Shown: piece by piece, positions 57,030 to 64,000 of the stretch
Numbering within the stretch: position 1 is the first letter of the stretch
Layout of the letters: each line of letters begins with the position of its first letter
NCBI RefSeq assembly: GCF_039634365.2
Contig: NZ_CP155079.2
Coordinates: 3,348,001-3,412,000, forward strand
Direction of reading: 5' to 3'
Length of the DNA: 64,000 bases
Source of the DNA: Mucilaginibacter sp. PAMB04168
GTDB taxonomy: Bacteria; Bacteroidota; Bacteroidia; Sphingobacteriales; Sphingobacteriaceae
Notes under the pieces: model-generated
Database searches by the model: none
What the model was told of the DNA's origin: nothing
Seen by the model: only the letters and a program-made list of their open reading frames with translations
Program-made: the position numbers and the translations under genes

Positions 57030-59063
57030 CTAAACCATAAGTCCCACAACCAAATCAATCAGTTTTATGCCAATGAATGGCGCAACTACACCGCCAAGGC
57101 CATATATCAGCAAGTTGCGGCGCAGTAACGCTGTGGCACCAATAGGCTTGTATTCCACCCCTTTTAAAGCCAATGGTATGAGTAAGGGAATAATAACAGC
57201 ATTAAAAATTACGGCCGATAAGATGGCGCTTTCCGGACTGTGCAAGCGCATAATGTTCATACTCTGCAGGGCCGGTATAGAGGCTATGAACAATGCCGGT
57301 ACAATGGCAAAATATTTGGCCACATCATTAGCTATCGAGAAGGTGGTTAGCGTACCGCGGGTAATGAGCAACTGTTTGCCTATTTCTACAATTTCAATCA
57401 GTTTGGTGGGGTCATTGTCCAGGTCTACCATGTTGCCGGCTTCCTTGGCCGCCTGTGTACCACTGTTCATGGCTACGCCAACATCTGCCTGGGCCAGCGC
57501 GGGTGCATCATTAGTACCGTCGCCCATCATGGCCACGAGCTTTCCGGTTGCTTGCTCCTGTTTAATGTAGTTCATCTTATCTTCGGGCTTAGCCTCCGCA
57601 ATAAAATCATCCACGCCAGCTTTTTCAGCTATAAACTTGGCGGTTAAAGGATTATCACCGGTTACCATTACGGTTTTAACACCCATTTTGCGCAGCCGTT
57701 CAAAACGTTCGGCAATACCTGGTTTAATAATATCCTGTAATTCAACCGTACCTAAAACTTCTTCATTTTGGGTTACCACCAGCGGTGTACCACCGTTTGA
57801 TGAAATAGCTTCTACCCTGTCTTTAACCACAGCTTGCACCGTATGACCAGCATTCAGCGCCAGCTTACGCATAGAATCATAGGCGCCTTTGCGTATACGT
57901 ATACCATCGGGCGTATCTATGCCGCTTGAACGGGTTTCGGCAGTGAATTTTATAGATACCGAACCTTGCGGCGCTTGCAAAGGCACACGGCTATTATTGT
58001 GCTGAGCCAATTCGATGATCGATTTTCCTTCGGGCGTTTCGTCGCTTAATGAGGCCATTACGCAGGCCTTAACCAAATCTTCAGGAGCTACGCCGGGCGC
58101 TGGCCAAAACTGGGTGGCTTTACGGTTGCCTATCGTTATAGTTCCGGTTTTGTCAAGTAGTAATACGTCAATATCACCGGCGGTTTCAACTGCTTTGCCA
58201 CTTTTGGTAATTACATTGGCACGCAAGGCCCTATCCATACCGGCTATACCAATGGCCGATAGCAAACCGCCAATGGTGGTAGGTATTAAACACACAAACA
58301 GCGAAATAAGTGCAGCAACGGTAATGGGCGTATGGGCATAATCAGCAAATGGCTTAAGCGTTACACATACGATAATAAAGACGATGGTAAAACTGGCCAA
58401 CAAAATAGTTAAGGCTACTTCGTTAGGGGTTTTTTGCCGTGATGCACCTTCAACCAGCGCAATCATTTTGTCCAAAAAACTTTCGCCGGGCTGCGTGGTA
58501 ACCATCACCTTTATACGGTCTGACAGAACTTTTGTACCACCGGTAACAGATGATTTATCGCCGCCAGACTCGCGTATAACCGGGGCAGATTCACCCGTAA
58601 TGGCCGATTCATCTATCGTAGCCAGGCCTTCTACAATTTCACCATCGGTAGGAATGGTATCGCCGGCTTCACAAACGAACACATCGCCCTTTTTTAATTG
58701 ATTGGATGATACAACAGTGATATTGCCTTTATCATCTATCACATTAGCGGGCGTATCTTCGCGGGTTTTGCGTAAGCTATCCGCTTGTGCTTTGCCACGT
58801 GCTTCGGCAATAGCTTCGGCAAAATTGGCAAACAGCAGGGTTAAAAGCAGTATTAAAAATATGATAAGGTTATAAGCAAGGGTGCCCTGGCCATTGTGTG
58901 TTACACTGTATATGGTTACGTACAGCATAATGGCGGTGCCAATCTCCACGGTGAACATTACCGGGTTACGCATCATCACCTTTGGGTTAAGCTTTATAAA
59001 CGACTGTTTTAATGCTGATTGCACTAAGGCCGGTTCGAATAATTTATTGGATTGAGATTTCAT
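57030..59063 (-). CDS. kdpB: K+-transporting P-type ATPase subunit B
   Basis: 677 residues, matching E. coli KdpB (about 680). The P-type ATPase motifs are all present: TGES ([13 protein letters not shown]), the phosphorylation site [11 protein letters not shown] near residue 307, KGAYDSM in the nucleotide domain, TGDNPLTA and [18 protein letters not shown]. Membrane helices lie at about 35-85, 215-275 and 575-675. KdpB hydrolyses ATP to drive uptake of K+ delivered by KdpA. It lies 116 bp downstream of kdpA, a gap filled by a palindromic repeat. Confidence 0.97.
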   Translation of the reverse strand: MKSQSNKLFEPALVQSALKQSFIKLNPKVMMRNPVMFTVEIGTAIMLYVTIYSVTHNGQGTLAYNLIIFLILLLTLLFANFAEAIAEARGKAQADSLRKTREDTPANVIDDKGNITVVSSNQLKKGDVFVCEAGDTIPTDGEIVEGLATIDESAITGESAPVIRESGGDKSSVTGGTKVLSDRIKVMVTTQPGESFLDKMIALVEGASRQKTPNEVALTILLASFTIVFIIVCVTLKPFADYAHTPITVAALISLFVCLIPTTIGGLLSAIGIAGMDRALRANVITKSGKAVETAGDIDVLLLDKTGTITIGNRKATQFWPAPGVAPEDLVKACVMASLSDETPEGKSIIELAQHNNSRVPLQAPQGSVSIKFTAETRSSGIDTPDGIRIRKGAYDSMRKLALNAGHTVQAVVKDRVEAISSNGGTPLVVTQNEEVLGTVELQDIIKPGIAERFERLRKMGVKTVMVTGDNPLTAKFIAEKAGVDDFIAEAKPEDKMNYIKQEQATGKLVAMMGDGTNDAPALAQADVGVAMNSGTQAAKEAGNMVDLDNDPTKLIEIVEIGKQLLITRGTLTTFSIANDVAKYFAIVPALFIASIPALQSMNIMRLHSPESAILSAVIFNAVIIPLLIPLALKGVEYKPIGATALLRRNLLIYGLGGVVAPFIGIKLIDLVVGLMV

Positions 59064-59077
59064 TTTCAGTATGAAGG

Positions 59078-59177
59078 TTGCCGCTCTTAATCCTCCTCGG
59101 GAGAGGGAGGGCTTTGAGAAGCATATTTTATATTCTGTTTCGATTACAAGTCTCCCCTCCGGGGGAGATGAGAAGGA
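59078..59177. repeat. REP-like palindromic element between kdpA and kdpB
   Basis: Two G/C-rich palindromic units, around 59092-59112 (TCCTCCTCGGGAGAGGGAGG) and 59152-59172 (CTCCCCTCCGGGGGAG), separated by about 40 AT-rich bases. The second is a perfect 6-bp stem CTCCCC/GGGGAG. This resembles extragenic palindromic repeats of Sphingobacteriaceae genomes and lies within an operon. Confidence 0.5.
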
Positions 59178-59179
59178 GC

Positions 59180-60898
59180 TTAATTAATCATGGAAAAATA
59201 TTCAGCAATGGGGCCTAATACTAATGCAGGGAAGTAAGACAAGGCGTTTAGCACTAAAATGATGGCAAACGTCATAAGGCCGAAGGTTACCGTATCTACA
59301 CGTAAGGTACCTGCACTTTCGGGTATATATTTTTTTTGTGCCAATAAACCAGCTATGGCTATAGGCCCAAAAATGGGTAGGAAACGGCCCAGTATAAGTA
59401 CGATACCAGTACTGATATTCCAAAAGATATTATTATCGCCCAAACCCTCAAAACCAGAACCGTTGTTGGCGTTAGATGACGTAAATTCGTATAACATCTC
59501 CGAAAAGCCATGATAACCTGGGTTATTTAACCAGTTGGCCGGCTTAACAGCCCAATCGGCATTACCGTGTGCTACAAAAACATAACTGGCCAGGGCTGTA
59601 CCTGCCATAATCAACAGCGGACTTAGCAGGGTTATAAGCGCTGCTATTTTCACTTCACGTGCTTCTACTTTATGCCCTAAAAATTCGGGTGTACGGCCTA
59701 CCATTAAGCCCGATATAAACACAGCTATAATAAGGTAGATAAAGTAGTTAAGTATGCCCACCCCACAGCCACCAAAGAAACCATTGATCATCATACCCAG
59801 CAGTTGCCACAAGCCGGTAAGCGCCATAGTACTATCATGCATCCCGTTAACCGACCCTGTTGATACAATAGTAGTTAATGTGCTCCAGTATGCGGTAGCT
59901 GCCGGTCCGAACCTAACTTCTTTGCCTTCCATGGCTCCGGTGGCCTGTGTTACACCCATTTTAGCAATGGCAGGGTTGCCACCTAACTCGCTTGTTATAG
60001 TAGGTATCAACAGCATAAACATACCCGCCATCATTACTCCAAATATTACCCAACCCAGCTTTTTACGCCGTATAAAAATACCAAAGGCCAATATCATAGC
60101 CATAGGGATAATCATTTGCGATACTATTTCGGTTACGTTAGTTAGATAGTTCGGGTTTTCGAGCGGGTGCGCTGAGTTGGCTCCAAACCAGCCGCCACCG
60201 TTGGTACCGAGGTGCTTAATAGCAATCATTTGGGCAGCCGGTCCACGTGACACGTTCACAGTATCGCCTTGCATGGATACAAACTGATCTTTACCGGCGT
60301 AGCTTGATGGTGTACCGTTGAAAGTGAGTATTAAAGCTACAACGATAGCTAACGGCAGCAACAAACGGGTAATGGCCTTTACAAAGAAATTCCAAAAGTT
60401 CCCCAGATCAGTAGTTGTTTTATCGCGAAATGCTTTAAATAATGCAACAGCTGCAGCTATACCGGTTGCCGCACTGGTAAAGTGCAAAAACATGAATATA
60501 AAGTGCTGAGTTAAGTAGGTAGCCCCGCTCTCACCAGAGTAGTGTTGCAGGTTACAGTTAACTACGAAACTTATAATGGTGTTAAAAGCAAGGTCGGCCG
60601 TCATACCGGGGTTACCGTCAGGATTTAGAGGTAACTTGTCTTGATATATTAACACAAAAAAGCCGTAAACCAACCACAGGATATTAATGGTCATCATAGC
60701 TTTCAAAAACTGTTTCCAGTTCATGGGCTCATTAGGATTAATGCCCGATAATTTAAAAAGGCCTCTTTCGAGCGGCTTCATAAAATCTGTCCATACCTTT
60801 TCGCCGGCAAACATTTTGGCCAGGTACTTACCCAGCGGAATGGCTATGGCCAGTGTAATGACAAAAGATGCAATGATGCCTAATAGTTCAGTGTTCAT
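59180..60898 (-). CDS. kdpA: K+-transporting ATPase subunit A
   Basis: 572 residues, the usual size. Ten or so membrane helices with four selectivity-filter-like loops, e.g. [42 protein letters not shown], a segment with [17 protein letters not shown], and [18 protein letters not shown]. KdpA is the channel-like subunit that selects and binds K+ from the periplasm. It starts 12 bp after the kdpF stop. Confidence 0.97.
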   Translation of the reverse strand: MNTELLGIIASFVITLAIAIPLGKYLAKMFAGEKVWTDFMKPLERGLFKLSGINPNEPMNWKQFLKAMMTINILWLVYGFFVLIYQDKLPLNPDGNPGMTADLAFNTIISFVVNCNLQHYSGESGATYLTQHFIFMFLHFTSAATGIAAAVALFKAFRDKTTTDLGNFWNFFVKAITRLLLPLAIVVALILTFNGTPSSYAGKDQFVSMQGDTVNVSRGPAAQMIAIKHLGTNGGGWFGANSAHPLENPNYLTNVTEIVSQMIIPMAMILAFGIFIRRKKLGWVIFGVMMAGMFMLLIPTITSELGGNPAIAKMGVTQATGAMEGKEVRFGPAATAYWSTLTTIVSTGSVNGMHDSTMALTGLWQLLGMMINGFFGGCGVGILNYFIYLIIAVFISGLMVGRTPEFLGHKVEAREVKIAALITLLSPLLIMAGTALASYVFVAHGNADWAVKPANWLNNPGYHGFSEMLYEFTSSNANNGSGFEGLGDNNIFWNISTGIVLILGRFLPIFGPIAIAGLLAQKKYIPESAGTLRVDTVTFGLMTFAIILVLNALSYFPALVLGPIAEYFSMIN

Positions 60899-60910
60899 TG
60901 TTTGTGAAGG

Positions 60911-60988
60911 TTAAAATTTTTCGGGTTTGAGCAGTACATACACCATGTATGCAAAAACTGCCAGAGAGATGATGAATAGCGCTAACAT
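60911..60988 (-). CDS. kdpF: K+-transporting ATPase subunit F (small membrane protein)
   Basis: 25 residues, one membrane helix, starting MLALFIISLAVFAYMVYV and ending LLKPEKF. The pattern of an aromatic-Val-Tyr followed by a Leu-rich, polar end matches KdpF of E. coli (…GYLVYALI…). It stabilises the Kdp complex. Position directly before kdpA is the normal one. Confidence 0.88.
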   Translation of the reverse strand: MLALFIISLAVFAYMVYVLLKPEKF

Positions 60989-60993
60989 AATTT

Positions 60994-61077
60994 TCAGATT
61001 TTTTCGAACCAGTCGATAGTTTTAAAGATGAGCCAGCACAGGATGAGCAGGATCACAAAGAGCAGAATAATAAGCAT
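60994..61077 (-). CDS. Second very small membrane protein upstream of kdpF
   Basis: 27 residues: a single hydrophobic helix (MLIILLFVILLILCWLIF) followed by KTIDWFEKI. It starts at ATG 61077 and stops 5 bp before kdpF, so the two minigenes sit in tandem. It is not KdpF-like in its C-terminus (an aromatic-acidic tail). It could be an extra small subunit or regulator of the Kdp pump. Evidence is the tandem position, the clear membrane helix and the close spacing. Confidence 0.6.
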   Translation of the reverse strand: MLIILLFVILLILCWLIFKTIDWFEKI

Positions 61078-61125
61078 AGTAATTGTTTTTACCCCTAATG
61101 CCAAAGCAGGTGCCGCTTTTAATAA

Positions 61126-61155
61126 GCTATAAATACACCCTTGACTACCAGTCAA
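61126..61155 (-). promoter_or_regulatory. Possible sigma54 site and inverted repeat upstream of the kdp minigenes
   Basis: On the minus strand GG (61139-61138), 10 nt, GC (61127-61126) has the strict sigma54 -24/-12 spacing, but the surrounding bases (GGGTGT…TAGCTT) fit only partly. Just upstream is the inverted repeat TTGACT-ACC-AGTCAA (61141-61155), a possible operator. The predicted start of transcription would lie about 35 nt before the first minigene. Confidence 0.3.
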
Positions 61156-61193
61156 TTAAGCTACAAAAACAACAAAGTGGCAAAATCAGGAAA

Positions 61194-61221
61194 TAAAAAA
61201 CCCTTCCAAAATGGAAGGGTT
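61194..61221 (-). terminator. Rho-independent terminator between the sigma54 regulator and kdp
   Basis: 9-bp stem (61199-61207 with 61213-61221, AACCCTTCC/GGAAGGGTT, 5-nt loop) followed on the minus strand by TTTTTTATTT. It lies 117 bp before the first kdp minigene and overlaps an antiterminator helix (see regulatory element). Confidence 0.88.
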
Positions 61222-61284
61222 GATTTTCATTTTGGAAGAGGATACCGTCATAAATCACGATTGCTGAACGGTATAATCGTGATT
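61203..61284 (-). promoter_or_regulatory. Candidate riboswitch/attenuator: pseudoknot plus antiterminator before kdp
   Basis: Read as minus-strand RNA. Helix 1 is AAUCACGAU (61284-61276) with AUCGUGAUU (61261-61253), 9 bp. Its 14-nt loop contains AUACCGU (61274-61268), which pairs with ACGGUAU (61248-61242), giving an H-type pseudoknot or two exclusive helices. Then CUUCCAAAAUG (61238-61228) is fully complementary to CAUUUUGGAAG (61213-61203), which overlaps the 3' arm of the terminator at 61194-61221, so the two helices exclude each other. The complementarity is exact; the regulatory function and ligand are inference. K+, cyclic di-AMP or another ion/second messenger would suit a potassium pump operon. 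Confidence 0.55.
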
Positions 61285-61469
61285 GTGAGTGATAGCTGCG
61301 CATTGGCATTACAGGCCTTACTGACCGGTAATAACGTGCCACCTAAATAGAAGAATATTGTTATCGATACTTTTAAGAGGGAATGCCAGATTAAACACCT
61401 TATTGTCCTCAATTTTTTGATTACCTGTGCATATGAGTGTATCCCAGTTTGGCCGATAAGTGCTAAATG
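61285..61469. other. Leader region downstream of the sigma54-type regulator
   Basis: The 185 bp between the regulator's stop and the pseudoknot contain no standard TAnnTTTG promoter. TGGCACG at 61341-61335 (minus) equals a perfect sigma54 -24 half, but the -12 half reads TACC. A ~53-codon open frame ending …RWHVITGQ runs through the region on the minus strand without a convincing start, so it is not called as a gene. Confidence 0.4.
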
Positions 61470-62801
61470 CTATGTTAGCTTATACTCATCAAGCTTACGG
61501 TACAAAGTGGTAAGGCCAATGCCTAACAGGCGCGCTGTTTCGGTTTTGTTACCGCGGGTGTGTGCAAGTACTTTTTGAATATGCTGCCGTTCTACTGTTT
61601 CTAAGTCTAAAGCATTGGTATTAGTACTAACGTAATTAAATTCTGGCGGTAGTAAATCGGGCGTAAGCAGGTTGCTATCAGCCAGAATCACCACGCGTTC
61701 CATCACGTTCTTCAGTTCGCGTATGTTGCCCTTCCAATGATGTTGGGTGAGCAGGCGTAAAAAGTCGTCAGTAAGTTTGATAGGGTACTTGCCGGCTTTA
61801 ACAGTGAATTCTTTAAGATAGTGCTTTGCCAAAAGTTCAATATCGGCCTTGCGCTCATTAAGCGCCGGTAAATGGATGGTAAAAACCGACAAACGGTAAA
61901 ACAAATCTAACCTGAAACGGCCGGCTTCTGCCTCCTTTTGCAAATCGCGATTGGTGGCAGCCAGTATACGTAAGTTTACTTTGGTAGTTTGTGTATCGCC
62001 TACCTTAATGAAGGTTTTACTCTCGAGCACCCGTAATAGTTTAGCTTGCAGTTCCATGCTTACCTCGCCTATCTCGTCTAAAAAAACGGTGCCATGTTGG
62101 GCCTCTTCCAAAAGCCCTTTTTTGTCTTTTAAAGCCCCTGTAAATGCCCCTGCCTTGTAACCAAACAATTCGCTTTCCAGCAGTTCAGCAGTAAAACTAC
62201 TGCAGTTGATTGCCACAAATGGCATCAACCGCCGCTGACTTTCATAATGTATGGCTGATGCAAAAACTTCCTTACCGGTTCCGGTTTCGCCTAACAGCAA
62301 TACGGTGGTATCGGTCGTAGCCACCTTCCGGGCCAGGCTAACCGCTTCTGTAATGGGCTTGGATGTTCCGATTATTTGAGCAAAGCTATGTTTGCTATGT
62401 ATTTTCTTTTCCTGTTCGAAGGTACGCTGTTGCAGTTGTGCTTTCTGTAATGCCTGGTTTATAAGCGGTATAATCTTGTCATTATCGTCGCCTTTAATTA
62501 TGTAATTAAAAGCGCCGTTTTGCATGGCTTTTACCCCATCTGCTATGGTGCCATAGGCGGTAAGATTGATAACCTCTACGTATGGTTTTCTTTCTTTAAT
62601 GGTTTTTACCAGGTCAACCCCGTTTACATCGGGTAGCTTTACATCACTAAGCACTACCTGCACATCTTCCTGTACCAATAGCTTTAGGCCGTCTTTACCG
62701 GTGGCCGCCTGCAGCACGCTAAAACCTTCTAACTCTATAATGCGCGAAAGCAAGCCACTTAATTTCTTTTCGTCATCGATGATGAGAATGGTATTTTGCA
62801 T
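61470..62801 (-). CDS. Sigma54-dependent response regulator (NtrC family)
   Basis: 443 residues. Receiver at about 3-120 with phosphoacceptor Asp53 (VLSDVKLPDVNG), AAA+ domain at about 145-375 with Walker A GETGTGKE, the sigma54-contact loop GAFTGA and Walker B VFLDEIGEV, then a Fis-type helix-turn-helix at about 400-443 (TETARLLGIGLTTLYRKL). It activates sigma54-RNA polymerase. It lies directly upstream of the kdp genes on the same strand, in the place where an OmpR-type KdpE is usual, so it is the likely partner of the split KdpD/HAMP kinase. A strong terminator with attenuator-like features separates it from kdp. Confidence 0.95.
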   Translation of the reverse strand: MQNTILIIDDEKKLSGLLSRIIELEGFSVLQAATGKDGLKLLVQEDVQVVLSDVKLPDVNGVDLVKTIKERKPYVEVINLTAYGTIADGVKAMQNGAFNYIIKGDDNDKIIPLINQALQKAQLQQRTFEQEKKIHSKHSFAQIIGTSKPITEAVSLARKVATTDTTVLLLGETGTGKEVFASAIHYESQRRLMPFVAINCSSFTAELLESELFGYKAGAFTGALKDKKGLLEEAQHGTVFLDEIGEVSMELQAKLLRVLESKTFIKVGDTQTTKVNLRILAATNRDLQKEAEAGRFRLDLFYRLSVFTIHLPALNERKADIELLAKHYLKEFTVKAGKYPIKLTDDFLRLLTQHHWKGNIRELKNVMERVVILADSNLLTPDLLPPEFNYVSTNTNALDLETVERQHIQKVLAHTRGNKTETARLLGIGLTTLYRKLDEYKLT

Positions 62802-63132
62802 AGCAAGTAAATCAATGCAATAATATGCTTAAACTCCCGTAGAGGCAAGAAAAACATTCGGCCTTTGCTTAAGCAAAGCCTGATAGGACGTGCAACCAAT
62901 TAATAAAATAGTCAACCGAACCTCTAACGACAGAACTACAACAGGCAAGGTGCGCTTATCGGTTCGCTGTTTTTTGTGTTATTTATTTTCCCTGGTCCAC
63001 TTTTGGGCGTTAAACAATTTATACGTTCCATTCTTAGCGTAAATTATCAGCGTTAAACATTGTTAGTATGTTTTTTAATTGTACGTGCACTTTAGCATCT
63101 TTAAGCTGGTTTTGCACATTATATTTACAACC
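62802..63132. other. Divergent intergenic region with a 16-bp palindrome
   Basis: 331 bp between the divergent sigma54-type regulator and serine hydrolase genes. A perfect palindrome CTTTGCTTAAGCAAAG at 62863-62878 lies 62 bp before the regulator start and may be an operator. No clear promoter consensus was seen for either gene. Confidence 0.5.
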
Positions 63133-64000
63133 ATGAAACGCATTTTATTGGCAATGCTTACTATGGCAACACTTAGCTCCCATGCTCAAAACATAGACAC
63201 TGTATTTTTAAAGAGATTATTAGCGTCGCGGCCAGACTTGTTCGCAAACATCCTAAAGCATCCGCAACAAAACGAGGTTCAGTTACTTTACACAAAAATT
63301 GACCGGGATAAGAATAACGTTCCGCATTTTACCTCATATAGTTACCGGCTAAATCCCAAACGGTACTTTTACCCGGCAAGTACAGTAAAATTACCTACAG
63401 CCATTTTTGCACTTGAAAAAATAAATGAAGTGAAAGTTACCGGTTTTAACAGAGATGCGGTAATGATTACTGACAGCGCCTTTGCCGGCCAAACAAAAGT
63501 TACTAAAGACCCTACCTCACCCAACGGCGCACCCAGCATTGCGCATTACATCAAAAAGATCTTGCTGGTGAGCGATAATGATGCTTATAACCGCTTGTAC
63601 GAATTTGTGGGCCGTGAAGAGATCAACCAAAAATTAAAAAAGTATCAGTTAAACAATACACGCATTGTTGGCCGTTTAGCCATTGGTGATGTAGGCGAAG
63701 GCACTAAACATACCAACCCGGTAAATTTTTATAAAGACGGCAAATTGGTTTATACTAAACCAGCCCTGTTTGATGCTAATGATTACCCCATGCAAATGGA
63801 CTATATGCTACAAGGTAAAGGCTATCTGGATAACAAAGACCAGTTAGTAATGAAGCCATTTGATTTTAGCGAAAAGAACATTTACACCATAGCCGACCAG
63901 CAATCGGTTCTAAAACGATTGATGTTCCCGGAGGTATATCCGTTAAAGCAGCGGTTCAATTTGCTAAAGGATGACTACCGGTTAATTTATAAATACATGA
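63133..64000 (+). CDS. Class A beta-lactamase-related serine hydrolase, N-terminal part
   Basis: The first 289 codons are present; the gene continues past the right edge. Signal peptide at about 1-18 (ending SSHAQ). The active-site motif SxxK is seen at 83-86 (PASTVKLPTAIFALEK) and the SDN triad at 147-149 (LLVSDNDAYNRLYEF), both in the order and spacing of class A beta-lactamase/D,D-peptidase folds. The third motif (KTG or equivalent) would lie further on. Likely periplasmic. Many Bacteroidota members of this group are not true beta-lactamases, so antibiotic resistance should not be assumed. Confidence 0.85.
   Translation, partial: MKRILLAMLTMATLSSHAQNIDTVFLKRLLASRPDLFANILKHPQQNEVQLLYTKIDRDKNNVPHFTSYSYRLNPKRYFYPASTVKLPTAIFALEKINEVKVTGFNRDAVMITDSAFAGQTKVTKDPTSPNGAPSIAHYIKKILLVSDNDAYNRLYEFVGREEINQKLKKYQLNNTRIVGRLAIGDVGEGTKHTNPVNFYKDGKLVYTKPALFDANDYPMQMDYMLQGKGYLDNKDQLVMKPFDFSEKNIYTIADQQSVLKRLMFPEVYPLKQRFNLLKDDYRLIYKYM

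Noticed and set aside
57067..57570. 167-codon ORF on the plus strand
   Set aside because: Antisense to kdpB, including its GDGTNDAPA motif; shadow frame.
61101..61114. GGCAC…TTTGGC as a second sigma54 site close to the kdp minigenes
   Set aside because: The GG-GC spacing is 11 rather than the strict 10.
61330..61341. TGGCACG as a sigma54 -24 element in the kdp leader
   Set aside because: The -12 half at the required spacing reads TACC instead of TTGC, so the match is only half.
61145..61350. Overlapping small ORFs on both strands (65 and 69 codons) across the kdp leader
   Set aside because: Both run through the terminator and pseudoknot arms, show no protein-like pattern and lack a convincing start region.
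1..64000. CRISPR arrays, rRNA genes, prophage or intact insertion sequences
   Set aside because: Looked for regular direct repeats, transposase and integrase motifs and rRNA-like stretches; none was seen.

Overview
The window reads as chromosomal DNA of a Gram-negative Bacteroidota, most likely family Sphingobacteriaceae (Mucilaginibacter/Pedobacter type). Signs are three SusC/SusD pairs, an ECF sigma/FecR pair, a hybrid two-component regulator with a propeller sensor, DUF2723 and 7TM-DISM proteins, TAnnTTTG-type promoter matches and a G+C content that looks moderate. The genus is inference.

Layout. (1) 1-20034, minus strand: a polysaccharide-utilisation-like locus. In transcription order it holds a hybrid sensor/AraC regulator, a four-domain fasciclin lipoprotein, SusC-SusD, two fasciclin plus beta-sandwich lipoproteins, a second SusC-SusD, and the start of a secreted pectate-lyase-like protein cut by the window edge. 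The fasciclin proteins sit where surface glycan-binding lipoproteins normally sit. (2) 20364-21323: manganese catalase on the plus strand with a strong terminator. (3) 21544-31078, minus: ECF sigma, FecR anti-sigma, SusC with an STN signalling domain, SusD and a secreted zinc metalloprotease, a trans-envelope regulated uptake unit probably for peptides. (4) 31587-33896, minus: a double zinc-ribbon membrane protein and an SPFH-GYF_2 protein. (5) tRNA-Pro(UGG), a DUF2723 membrane protein and a membrane histidine kinase. (6) 39960-47423: an acyltransferase-like protein (LuxI/FeeM/GNAT resemblance), an Rv1355c-like E1/nitroreductase fusion, a 7TM-DISM histidine kinase, a REC-histidine kinase, a single REC protein and a convergent REC protein. 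This may be a small-molecule synthesis and sensing system. (7) 47929-52178, plus: phosphofructokinase, an FAD oxidoreductase and a CPA1 Na+/H+ antiporter. (8) 52234-62801, minus: a complete Kdp potassium-uptake cluster. It has a sigma54-type response regulator in place of KdpE, two tiny membrane proteins (one is KdpF), KdpA, KdpB, KdpC, an outer-membrane barrel, a KdpD truncated to its cytoplasmic sensor half, and a separate HAMP-PAS histidine kinase overlapping it by 4 bp. (9) 63133 to the end: the start of a class A beta-lactamase-like serine hydrolase.

The two signals most worth following are the group-6 biosynthesis/phosphorelay locus and the DNA between the sigma54-type regulator and kdpFABC. 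In the second, a possible RNA pseudoknot is followed by an 11-bp antiterminator helix that overlaps a rho-independent terminator. That is the anatomy of a riboswitch or attenuator in front of a potassium transporter. All calls come from reading the sequence and the translations; no database search was run.
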